From Brevundimonas sp. (GTDB lineage: Bacteria; Pseudomonadota; Alphaproteobacteria; Caulobacterales; Caulobacteraceae), in assembly GCF_031082345.1 (NCBI RefSeq), contig NZ_JAVHLH010000169.1, forward strand, positions 1 through 6,369: a DNA stretch of 6,369 nucleotides. Reading direction: 5' to 3'. Both the position numbers and the translations under genes were made by a program. The first letter of the stretch is position 1. Every line of letters begins with the position of its first letter. Positions 1 to 6,107 of this stretch are shown here, one piece after another. The notes beneath the pieces are model-generated. The model made no database searches and had not been told where the DNA came from. It was given only the letters and a program-made list of their open reading frames with translations.

Positions 1-1321
1 AACACGTCGCAGGATAGGTGGCGGACGTTTCGATGTCCAGGGAGCCGGTACCGGACTTAGGAACGTAGGTTGTCTTGGTGGGATTGCCGCGGCTGTCGTA
101 TTCGTAGGCGACGTAATCCCCTTCCGGCTGGGTTATCCGGGTGGTCCTGAGGTCGGAGTCGTACTGGTATGCCCAAGTTCGGCTTACCGTCGGCGCAACC
201 GACGTCACCTGGGTGACGGATGTGGCCAGGCCCGTCGTCAGGTTCGCGGCCACGGTGAGCTGCTGGTTCAACGGACCGCTGGCGACCGTGGTCTGGGTCG
301 TGCCGACGGTGGAATAGCCGTATGTCCAGGCACCTGAGCCGTCGGTGACGCCGTTGACGCGTAGGTCCGGGTAAGCGTTGTAGGTGACGGCAACGTCGTC
401 ATGAGTCGCGCCCGGGTAGCGGATGCTCGTGATCCGAAAACTGCTATAGGTGTAGTTGGTGGTCCGACCGCTCTGATCGGTCGTGGATGCTGGCGCTGGG
501 TTTACCGGCTGGAGCGTGCCGCCGTAAGCATACGTCATGCTCGGCCAAGTTTCGCTGAACGTGGGGCAGGTGTCGGCGCTAGGGTCGCAATAGTCGACCG
601 CCATGTTCAGCCCCGTCACCTTGGTGACCCGCAACCAGTCCTGGTAGGGATTTGGCACGTTGGAGGCGTAGGAGAACTTGAGTTGATAGCCCCGGTTGTT
701 GGTGATCGCCTGCAGCCGGGTCAGCTTCAGATCGTTGAGGCACCACGGCAGTTCACCGCCGTTCTGGCAAGCGGACTTCCAATGATAGGTCGTTTCCGAC
801 CCATCCGGGGTGCGTTCGCTGGTGACCAGATGAGAATAGCCATAGTTCGTGATGCCCCAGCCGATTTCTGGGGAGGCGAACAGCGCGACGTCGCCGTCTC
901 TGTCCGTGACCTTGAAGGAGTCTACAGCGAGAATTTCAAACGTAGAGCCATCGTCATACTTCGACTTCCAGCCGCCGGAGCCGTCCGGCACGAAAGTCAC
1001 CGACACCGTGCCGGTGGCGACCACGATTTCAGACCCTGTCATGACCAGGCCGCCGACCTCGACGTCTCGCCAACCCTCGAGGTACTGGCGCGCGTGGACC
1101 AGCCCCCCCCCGCCGGCGGGGCCGATCACCACGTCGGTCGTGCTGTGGTTGAAGCCGCCTGTGATGAGATCCACGCCGCGAGGATCCAGCGTGTAGTGTT
1201 CAGGTGGCATGGGCTGGGCCTGGGCGGCGGCTTCATTGGCGCCCATCGCTAGCGCCAAGACCGTCAGGGAGGCCGAGGCGAGGTCACGCACCCGGAGGCG
1301 CTTGAAGAGGTCAGCTGACAT
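1..1321 (-). CDS. Rhs/YD-repeat exported protein, N-terminal part (C-terminus off the left edge)
   Basis: The reading frame stays open from an ATG at 1321 to the left edge, giving 440 residues and no stop. The first 35 residues are a Sec-type signal: basic start (K7, R8, R10, R12), a hydrophobic stretch (about 14-27) and a likely cleavage after AQA at 33-35. Then comes the motif HYTLDPRGVDLITGGFN (42-58), which resembles the N-terminal region of large Rhs proteins. YD-type repeats appear later (about 282-302 and 385-418; YEYDSRGN at 406-413). Cysteine pairs (185/194, 245/252) suit an exported, disulphide-bonded protein. The ATG at 1321 is preferred over GTG 1291 because GAGG lies 9 nt upstream and only the longer form has the basic n-region. 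The start overlaps the preceding gene by 11 nt, so translational coupling is likely. Rhs proteins usually form a hollow YD-repeat shell, often around a variable C-terminal toxin; the core and tip are not in the window, so toxin activity is unknown. Confidence 0.88.
   Translation of the reverse strand, partial: MSADLFKRLRVRDLASASLTVLALAMGANEAAAQAQPMPPEHYTLDPRGVDLITGGFNHSTTDVVIGPAGGGGLVHARQYLEGWRDVEVGGLVMTGSEIVVATGTVSVTFVPDGSGGWKSKYDDGSTFEILAVDSFKVTDRDGDVALFASPEIGWGITNYGYSHLVTSERTPDGSETTYHWKSACQNGGELPWCLNDLKLTRLQAITNNRGYQLKFSYASNVPNPYQDWLRVTKVTGLNMAVDYCDPSADTCPTFSETWPSMTYAYGGTLQPVNPAPASTTDQSGRTTNYTYSSFRITSIRYPGATHDDVAVTYNAYPDLRVNGVTDGSGAWTYGYSTVGTTQTTVASGPLNQQLTVAANLTTGLATSVTQVTSVAPTVSRTWAYQYDSDLRTTRITQPEGDYVAYEYDSRGNPTKTTYVPKSGTGSLDIETSATYPATC
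1103..1111 (-). repeat. G9 homopolymer inside the rhs-like gene
   Basis: Nine identical bases (C on the plus strand, G on the coding strand) encode three successive glycines, residues 71-73 of the Rhs-like protein, just after the motif VVIGPAG. It is the longest homopolymer I noticed in the window. A one-base slip here would frameshift the protein early, before any YD repeat. The frame is intact in this sequence. Confidence 0.8.
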
Positions 1322-1859
1322 CGATGGTAACCTCGACGTTGGGAGTGAAAGTCGATCCCGACGCCGCATCAGTGACCTGACAGCGCCATGTGGAGATCTT
1401 CAGCGGCGGGAAGAGACTGCCGCCCGAGAAATACCAGGTGCCCGCGCTGGAGGTCGGGGCGACGCACAATGTCCCAGGATTGCCGGTCACCTTCTGCCAG
1501 GCATAGGCGTACGGCGGCGTTCCGCCAGTGGCCGTGACCTGTACGGGCGGATCATCCCCGGAGGCGCTGCTCAACCAGCTCGTGGCGGAGACCGATGCCG
1601 CCAGCGGTGGCGGGGGCGGTGGCGGCGGAGGCGGAGGCGGTGGCGGAGGCGGCGACGCGCCGGTGACCTTCTGGGTGCGGTTGCCGGCGGCGTCATAGGT
1701 GTAGGTCGTGACCACACCGCTGGGATAGGTGACCGAGGCCAGGCGTCCCAATACATCATAGGTGTACTGAACCTCCTGGGCGCGGGCCGGCGCCCGCATC
1801 GCCAAGGCCGCGATACTCCCGACCAACCCTTGCAGCAGAAAACGACGACCGCTCAACAT
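1311..1859 (-). CDS. small exported protein: YD repeat, poly-proline linker, Ig-like domain
   Basis: This 182-residue protein starts at ATG 1859 (a TTG at 1874 is a weaker alternative). A G-rich GGGGG lies 5 nt before the ATG, and the signal begins properly there. The leader has SGRRFLLQ at 3-10, which fits the twin-arginine pattern RRx plus two hydrophobic residues, then a hydrophobic core and a likely cleavage after ARA at 25-27. Residues 31-66 hold about one and a half YD/RHS repeats (YTYDVLGRL; TYTYDAAGNRTQK). Sixteen prolines follow at 70-85. The rest (about 88-182) looks like an Ig-like beta domain, with GGTPPYAYAW at 112-121 and two cysteines (132, 160) likely to pair. It overlaps the downstream rhs-like gene, with the bases ATGTCAGCTGA shared. 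A role as accessory to the Rhs protein, or as a relic YD-repeat cassette, is inferred; no catalytic residues are recognisable. Confidence 0.82.
   Translation of the reverse strand: MLSGRRFLLQGLVGSIAALAMRAPARAQEVQYTYDVLGRLASVTYPSGVVTTYTYDAAGNRTQKVTGASPPPPPPPPPPPPPPPPLAASVSATSWLSSASGDDPPVQVTATGGTPPYAYAWQKVTGNPGTLCVAPTSSAGTWYFSGGSLFPPLKISTWRCQVTDAASGSTFTPNVEVTIDVS
1605..1652 (-). repeat. CCN triplet tract encoding 16 prolines
   Basis: Sixteen consecutive proline codons (mixed CCG, CCA, CCT, CCC) link the YD-repeat part to the Ig-like part of the small exported protein. Codon mixing makes it less slippery than a pure triplet repeat. A length change by whole triplets would keep frame. It probably acts as a stiff spacer holding the two domains apart. 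Confidence 0.9.
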
Positions 1860-1982
1860 CGGAACCCCCAACAACGTCGAGCTTCACCATTCCTCTTAAA
1901 GGCGAGCCCGTCAATGTTAGGGAGAGTGCGCGGTACGGACTCGGCGGATATGTCAGGCCAAGTCGCCGACTGACGCCTCGGC

Positions 1983-4661
1983 TCAACTCTCGCGCGACAG
2001 AGACCGGGCCACGATCCGGGCCACGGCGTCGCGCCGCGTCCGGGTTTCATCCGCCGGGGCGAGGATGCGGTTCACCTTCACCCGATACCCCCTCACCACC
2101 GTCTCGGTCGGGCCGGGTGGCGGCGCCAAGGCCTGGATGTAGTCCGGCAGCCCCTCGGGCGTGAGAAAGGCCACCCTTTCCCGATAAGCCTCCTCGATGC
2201 TGCCCAGTACGGCCTCACGGAAGCGGACGCCGGTCGCTCGCGACTTCACTATGACGAGCGCGACGTGATTGAGCCCGGCGGTGAGACATTTCTGGAGATT
2301 CGCCGCCTCGTGGTCGGTCGGGGTTGTGACCGAGACTTCGAAGCCAACCCGCAGACCGTCCCGCTCCAGCAGCACGTCCGCCTGCCCGCCGCCGACGGAC
2401 GCCTCGACCGTGGCGCGGAACCCCTGCTGCTGGCCGAGCTCCCGGATCAGCGACTGCAGATAGCGATGCTGGGCCCCACCCTTGCCGGGTTCAATCGTCG
2501 GACGGGCCGGACCGGCAGGCGACCGAGACGGGCGCGGCGATGGCGGAGCGTCCTCGCCGCCCGGCCCGACTTGAGGCGGCGCCCGAGGCTCTCCCGACAG
2601 CGGCGTCTCGACCGGAGCCCGGGGGGCATCAATCGGCCCCGAAAACGTCGGCGGCTCGGCCTCGATCGGTTGACCGCAATAGCGCGCCCGATTGGCCTTG
2701 AGCAAACGCTCGAAGGCCTCGGCGCTCGAGGTCGGCTGGCGTTCCAGATAGCCGAGCGGCGTGGTCAGGCGCACCGCGCCGGGCGTCATATTCTTCAGCC
2801 AGGCGGCGAATTCGGTGCGGTCGCGCCTTCGCCGCATGCTCTCGATGAAGTCGGCTGTGGTGTGCAGTTCGTCGGCGAAGGCGCGGGCGTCCCGGGCGGA
2901 GACGCCGCCGGCGAACTTCAGCGAGGTGTTGGCATGCAGCGCCGCCCGCAGCCGCGGCGACAGCTGGTCTAGGGTCTGGTGGGCCAGGGTCAAGCCGACG
3001 CGGTATTTGCGGGCCTGGTTGAGGATGGTCTCGACGTCGTCCCCGAAATACTCCTGCGCCTCGTCGATATAGACGAAGGTCGGCGTACGCTCCTCCGCCG
3101 GGATGACCGACCGCTCCAGCGCCGCCTGGGCGATCATGGCGATGAAGAAGCGGCCCAAGAGGGCGCTGCCGTCCTGTTTGAGCAGATCCTTGGCGGTGGA
3201 GACGAGGATGATCTTGCCCTCGTTCATCGCCGCGTAGAGATCGAGCTTGTTCTCGGGCTGCATGAACATGCGCTCGAAGGCCGGGGTCGACAGCACCCCC
3301 CACAGCCGGCGCAGGATCTGCTTCTTGGTGGCGGCGAACGACGGGGCGAAGAATTCGGTGGCGAAGAAATGCCGCGCCGAACCCTGCAGCCGGCCCATGA
3401 AAGGCTTGAACGGCGCGCCGTCCTCCATGACCTGCATCAGGGTGTGGATCGTGGCGTCCGGGATGGTGATCATCAGCCGGGCGAGATAGCGGAAGATCAC
3501 CCCCTGCTTCTGGGTCAGCTCGGCCCCGAGCATGGCCCCGAAAAAGGTCTCGTAAAGCTCGACCACCCCGTTCAGCACCCGCTCACGGTCGAGGGCCGAA
3601 TACCCCTCGGTCCGCTCCAGATGGGCGTCGAACAGATTGAGCGCGGCCGGGAATTCGATGTCCGACGGATCGACCAGCACCAGCCGGTCGGCGAGGCTCC
3701 CCTCGACCTCCGGGGAGAACAGCTCCAGCCGCAGCAGCTTCTGGATCAGGTCGCCCTGGCTGTCGATCACCACCACCGAGCGGCCGTCCTCGACCGCCTT
3801 GACCAGGTCGTCGTGGATCAGCCGCTGCAGCAGCTGGGTCTTGCCGTGGCCGGTGCCGCCGACGATGTGGCAATGCTCAAAGCGCATCTCATCGGGCACC
3901 CGGAACGGCACCGGCAGATCTAGCAGATCGGCGAACGGCGTGCCCCCAAGATAGAGCTCGACCAGTTCGGACGGGGTGCGGTTCTTCTGGCGCGTCGGGA
4001 CGATCAGCCGGTCGGACACGATGTGCGGATCGGCCTCCGGCGAGAAGCCGGAAGCGACGAGCATATTGGCGACCAGCCGCACCCGCAGCCGCTCGAACAG
4101 TTCCATCCTCAGCGGCTCGTCGTCATAGGGCAGCATGACGAAACGCTCGACCGCCTCGGCCGGCTGGTCGAGGAGCTCGATCAGGGGCACGCCGAGCGCG
4201 TCGCCGCCTTCGGTGTCCCAGGCCGCAAAGCAGCCCTCGGGCAGGGTCTGGAACAGACGGAGGAAGCCCTCGCTCAGCCGCTCCCGCACCAGGCCGAACA
4301 TGCGCTCGAAATCCGCCGCCCAGCGCCGGCGGCGCGCCAGCAACTTGCGGACCTCGACGGCGACGGCGGCGTCGGCCTCGATCACCGGCCAGTCGGCCTC
4401 GAGCGCGATCAGGTCCTCGCCACGCAATACGCCCTCGACCGCGTCGGCGGCGGCCATCAGCACCGGCAGAGCTGGCGCCCGATCGCTGGCGCGGATCACG
4501 CCCTTGACCAGATCGACGGCGAGGTCGTCGACCGAGGTCGCGGCCAGGGGCGAGGCGCGCCACAGCCTCTCGACCTCGGCCCAGCGCTCGCGGGTCTCCT
4601 GCAGCTCCCGGTCGCGGACGCCGCCGCCGAGCCAATGGGTCAGATTGGTGTTGCCGAACAC
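1983..4661 (-). CDS. VirD4/TraG/HerA-like ATPase fused to a PD-(D/E)XK-like nuclease domain
   Basis: This is an 892-residue protein starting with GTG at 4661. Residues 1-250 are mostly helical and unrecognised. The motor domain follows: Walker A GGTGHGKT at 268-275; VVVIDSQGD at 297-305, the strand found after Walker A in VirD4/TraG-like proteins; Walker B FVYIDEAQE at 529-537 (D533, E534); and LTLAHQTLDQL at 557-567, matching the sensor strand with a conserved Gln. This places it in the hexameric DNA-pumping FtsK/VirD4/HerA group. A proline-rich linker (about 665-725) leads to a C-terminal domain with E753, D762 in GGGQADVLL, and FEVSVTT at 774-780, the layout of a PD-(D/E)XK fold. The usual lysine of E-x-K is serine (S777); K791 might substitute. 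No transmembrane helix is seen, unlike typical conjugative coupling proteins, so it is probably cytosolic. It lies 3 nt after the 124-residue gene's stop and in the same frame. Alternatives: mobile-element coupling ATPase, or a defence translocase-nuclease. Confidence 0.85.
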   Translation of the reverse strand: MFGNTNLTHWLGGGVRDRELQETRERWAEVERLWRASPLAATSVDDLAVDLVKGVIRASDRAPALPVLMAAADAVEGVLRGEDLIALEADWPVIEADAAVAVEVRKLLARRRRWAADFERMFGLVRERLSEGFLRLFQTLPEGCFAAWDTEGGDALGVPLIELLDQPAEAVERFVMLPYDDEPLRMELFERLRVRLVANMLVASGFSPEADPHIVSDRLIVPTRQKNRTPSELVELYLGGTPFADLLDLPVPFRVPDEMRFEHCHIVGGTGHGKTQLLQRLIHDDLVKAVEDGRSVVVIDSQGDLIQKLLRLELFSPEVEGSLADRLVLVDPSDIEFPAALNLFDAHLERTEGYSALDRERVLNGVVELYETFFGAMLGAELTQKQGVIFRYLARLMITIPDATIHTLMQVMEDGAPFKPFMGRLQGSARHFFATEFFAPSFAATKKQILRRLWGVLSTPAFERMFMQPENKLDLYAAMNEGKIILVSTAKDLLKQDGSALLGRFFIAMIAQAALERSVIPAEERTPTFVYIDEAQEYFGDDVETILNQARKYRVGLTLAHQTLDQLSPRLRAALHANTSLKFAGGVSARDARAFADELHTTADFIESMRRRRDRTEFAAWLKNMTPGAVRLTTPLGYLERQPTSSAEAFERLLKANRARYCGQPIEAEPPTFSGPIDAPRAPVETPLSGEPRAPPQVGPGGEDAPPSPRPSRSPAGPARPTIEPGKGGAQHRYLQSLIRELGQQQGFRATVEASVGGGQADVLLERDGLRVGFEVSVTTPTDHEAANLQKCLTAGLNHVALVIVKSRATGVRFREAVLGSIEEAYRERVAFLTPEGLPDYIQALAPPPGPTETVVRGYRVKVNRILAPADETRTRRDAVARIVARSLSRES

Positions 4662-4667
4662 GCGCTA
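4659..4667 (-). other. in-frame amber stop and GTG restart between the two genes
   Basis: On the coding strand the junction reads TAG CGC GTG. The stop of the 124-residue gene and the start of the ATPase are in one frame, separated by a single codon. No convincing Shine-Dalgarno sequence precedes the GTG, so the ATPase probably depends on termination and re-initiation, or is made partly by readthrough of the TAG. Confidence 0.75.
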
Positions 4668-5039
4668 GAGTTCGAGCACTTCTTCGCCGCCGAAATGGGA
4701 GGCGGCGTCGAGCACGGCCTTGAAGGTCCGGGCCGCCTCGCGGATTTGATCCTCGATGGCCAAGAGCTCGACCACGTCCTTGACTTCGATACGCTTGCCG
4801 CCCTCGAGATCCCTCACCGTCAGGGTCAGGCTGACCGCCTTGTACGCCAGCCGCGAAGCGGCTCCCAGCAGACCACTGCCGCCGGTGATCTCGTGACTGG
4901 CGTAGAGCTCCGCGTCCTGGAGCTTGTATTTGCGGATGCGCTCCTTCTCGTCGGCGGACAGGTCGGCCCGCACGTCGAGGGTGAAGATCATCTTGCCCAG
5001 CAGGCCCGCGCGCTGGTCGCGCCGTATCAGCAGTTTCAT
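4665..5039 (-). CDS. conserved-looking small protein of unknown function, paired with the ATPase-nuclease
   Basis: I do not recognise a named family for this 124-residue protein. The ATG at 5039 follows a G-rich stretch (GGGGGCGTGAG) that can serve as ribosome binding site. The N-terminal half looks beta-rich (MIFTLDVRADLS at 17-28, then a charged helix with DEKERIRKYK at 30-39). The middle has a glycine-rich ITGGSGLLGAASRLAYKA (51-68) followed by a strand LTLTVRDLEGGKRIEV (71-86). The C-terminal part (about 87-116) is a predicted helix, ending in an acidic tail EEVLEL. It has no signal peptide, membrane segment or cysteine and is probably cytosolic. It is first in a two-gene unit with the large ATPase. 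The tight, in-frame spacing suggests equal production and physical partnership, for example as a regulator or adaptor of the motor; this role is inferred from position only. Confidence 0.78.
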   Translation of the reverse strand: MKLLIRRDQRAGLLGKMIFTLDVRADLSADEKERIRKYKLQDAELYASHEITGGSGLLGAASRLAYKAVSLTLTVRDLEGGKRIEVKDVVELLAIEDQIREAARTFKAVLDAASHFGGEEVLEL

Positions 5040-5092
5040 TGCTCACGCCCCCGGCTCGTCCGTCTGCCCGGACAACTCGCTAAAGTCGTGCG

Positions 5093-5120
5093 ACTATATC
5101 TGGCGTAGCACTCTTGGCAA
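5093..5120 (-). promoter_or_regulatory. sigma70-like promoter for the small protein-ATPase unit
   Basis: On the minus strand, TTGCCA (5120-5115, five of six matches to TTGACA) is followed after 16 nt by TATAGT (5098-5093, five of six matches to TATAAT). Transcription would start near 5086, leaving an untranslated leader of about 47 nt before the ATG at 5039. It stands out in a very GC-rich background and is placed correctly. Alphaproteobacterial promoters vary, so this is a prediction. Confidence 0.5.
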
Positions 5121-5178
5121 CCAGTGTTCGGCAAAGACGCCTGGCCGGCAGCCCCACGTCCCGCACGGGAGCCGCGAG

Positions 5179-5207
5179 CGGCCGGCCGGAAACGCAGGCG
5201 GCGCCGC
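5179..5207. repeat. two adjacent 10-bp perfect palindromes upstream of the LuxR-type gene
   Basis: CGGCCGGCCG at 5179-5188 and GCGGCGCCGC at 5198-5207 each equal their own reverse complement. They lie in the divergent spacer 5040-5271, 65-93 nt before the LuxR-type start. They could be operator sites for a dimeric regulator, but runs of G and C make palindromes likely by chance here. Confidence 0.25.
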
Positions 5208-5262
5208 GAGTCGTCGAAATATCGTCTGGCGTCCGACCCTTGAGCGACATAGGTTCGGCCGC

Positions 5263-5267
5263 GGAGG
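5263..5267 (+). promoter_or_regulatory. ribosome binding site GGAGG that decides the LuxR-type start
   Basis: GGAGG is a strong match to the anti-Shine-Dalgarno sequence, 4 nt before ATG 5272. A GTG immediately upstream (5269-5271, same frame) would be only 1 nt from it. Upstream starts in the open frame would add residues unrelated to the HTH fold, so ATG 5272 is chosen. Confidence 0.6.
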
Positions 5268-5271
5268 GGTG

Positions 5272-5733
5272 ATGACGGGCCGACTTACAGATCGTCAGCT
5301 GGAGTGTTTGCAGCTCTCTGCGACCATGACCGACAAGGATATCGGTCGCCATCTGGGCATTTCGCATCACACCGTCAGCCTGCACATCCGTGAGGCCATG
5401 CGGCGGCTCCAGGTCTCCTCGCGCAAGGCCGCCCTCCGCCGTATAGCGTTTGAACCGCTATACGGTTCAGAGGCTATCACCGCCGCCGCCGGATCCAGGT
5501 CAGATCGCTCTGCGCCGGGCGATCCGGGCGACGATATGCAAGGGACGATCTGGACCAGAACTGGCGCCTGGCTTCTCCCGCCGCCACCGCGGCGCAGCCT
5601 CCGACCGGGACTGATTCTTATCTTCGCCGCCGTCGCCGCCTTGATCACGGTCGGGATTGTGAATGTGGTGTCCGGGGCCGTCGGGGCCCTGGCCTCGCTC
5701 GCACCCCCAACCGCCGACCTGACGCAGGACTGA
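5272..5733 (+). CDS. LuxR-type (GerE) HTH regulator with one C-terminal transmembrane helix
   Basis: The protein is 153 residues. Residues 5-58 form a LuxR/GerE-type DNA-binding domain: LTDRQLECLQL at 5-15 matches the first helix, IGRHLGISHHTVSLHI at 24-39 the scaffold and recognition helices, and AMRRLQVSSRKAAL at 42-55 the last helix. No receiver or autoinducer-binding domain is present. A flexible stretch (60-110, ending in a run of prolines and arginines) leads to one hydrophobic segment (about 112-133), then a short tail of about 20 residues. Arginines at 107-108 and 111 just before the helix favour a cytoplasmic HTH and periplasmic tail. It is the first of three closely spaced plus-strand genes, divergent from the ATPase unit. 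The arrangement recalls membrane-tethered regulators such as ToxR/CadC, though the HTH family differs. What it senses is not visible; the membrane protein downstream is a possible partner. An unusual inverted repeat is embedded in codons 56-66. Confidence 0.82.
   Translation: MTGRLTDRQLECLQLSATMTDKDIGRHLGISHHTVSLHIREAMRRLQVSSRKAALRRIAFEPLYGSEAITAAAGSRSDRSAPGDPGDDMQGTIWTRTGAWLLPPPPRRSLRPGLILIFAAVAALITVGIVNVVSGAVGALASLAPPTADLTQD
5439..5469. repeat. overlapping inverted repeats within the LuxR-type gene
   Basis: CCGTATAGCG (5439-5448) and CGCTATACGG (5456-5465) are perfect 10-nt inverted arms around a 7-nt loop. A second perfect pair, TGAACCG (5451-5457) and CGGTTCA (5463-5469), shares the same bases with a 5-nt loop, so the two hairpins exclude each other. 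The sequence is locally AT-rich against its surroundings and lies just after the HTH-coding part. It is not followed by a T-run, so it is not a typical terminator. Confidence 0.8.
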
Positions 5734-5755
5734 TCATCAGCGTTAGGACGATATT

Positions 5756-6088
5756 ATGAAGAACAGACATGTCAGCGCCCGGATCGCGCTTCGCCTCCGG
5801 ACCGCGGAACACGCCGTCGACAAGGCCATGGTCGAAACCAGCGCCCTGATCCAGGCCATGATCGAGAGCCGCGCCGAAGCGGGTTTAGCCGCCGAAGTGG
5901 GGCACCCCGCCCTCGTCAATATGGTCCGCGGTCTGACCCAGCTGGCCGAGGCCAGGGGCGCCGTGGTCGAGGGCCACGGCGGACTCGCCGCCGTCGCGTC
6001 CGCCCATGACCTGGGCTGGCGACTGGACGGCCCGCTCGAGGAAAAACCGGGTCCGGTGGTGGTCGGTACAATCGCGGCCGCCGCCTGA
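5756..6088 (+). CDS. 110-residue helical protein of unknown function
   Basis: I do not recognise a family. The ATG at 5756 has AGGA 7 nt upstream and begins 22 nt after the LuxR-type gene. Residues about 6-45 are strongly helical and amphipathic (RIALRLRTAEHAVDKAM, then ETSALIQAMIESRAEAGLAA). A second helical stretch runs about 51-86 (PALVNMVRGLTQLAEARGAV). The two may form an antiparallel hairpin. The C-terminal 20 residues, with EEKPGP, look disordered and end in four alanines. There is no signal peptide, transmembrane helix or cysteine, so it is probably cytosolic. Codon use is GC-rich like its neighbours, and the clean start signal supports a real gene. Its place between a membrane-anchored regulator and a membrane protein suggests a soluble partner in the same pathway, which is inference only. 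Confidence 0.75.
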   Translation: MKNRHVSARIALRLRTAEHAVDKAMVETSALIQAMIESRAEAGLAAEVGHPALVNMVRGLTQLAEARGAVVEGHGGLAAVASAHDLGWRLDGPLEEKPGPVVVGTIAAAA

Positions 6089-6107
6089 CCAAAGCGCGAG
6101 ATCCGGC

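Noticed and set aside
401..1252. Long plus-strand ORF of 283 residues
   Set aside because: It lies antisense to the rhs-like frame, which has a signal peptide and YD repeats; the plus product is arginine- and histidine-rich with no domain, as expected from a GC-rich shadow.
1886..1914. Possible promoter for the small YD gene: TTGACG (1914-1909, minus) with a 17-nt spacer to AATGGT
   Set aside because: The -35 is good but the -10 matches only three of six positions, so the gene might equally be read through from the ATPase unit.
1965..1982. Stem GCCGA/TCGGC just after the ATPase stop as a terminator
   Set aside because: Only five base pairs with an 8-nt loop and no following T-run; not convincing.
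2979..3923. Plus-strand ORF of 314 residues, and others at 2265-2972 and 4023-5108
   Set aside because: All are antisense to the clearly coding ATPase unit, with low-complexity Arg/Gly/Leu/Gln composition and no recognisable motif.
1983..4661. Reading the ATPase as a conjugative coupling protein (VirD4/TraG proper)
   Set aside because: No N-terminal membrane anchor and no relaxase or mating-pair gene in the window; only family-level similarity of the motor is supported.
5187..5216. ECF-type promoter (GGAAAC followed by CGTC) upstream of the LuxR-type gene
   Set aside because: The 18-nt spacing and an extra A in the -35 depart from the EcfG-type pattern, and the match is too short to trust.
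5080..5385. Minus-strand ORF of 101 residues over the divergent spacer
   Set aside because: It overlaps the HTH-coding region in antisense and the predicted promoter, and its product shows no domain.
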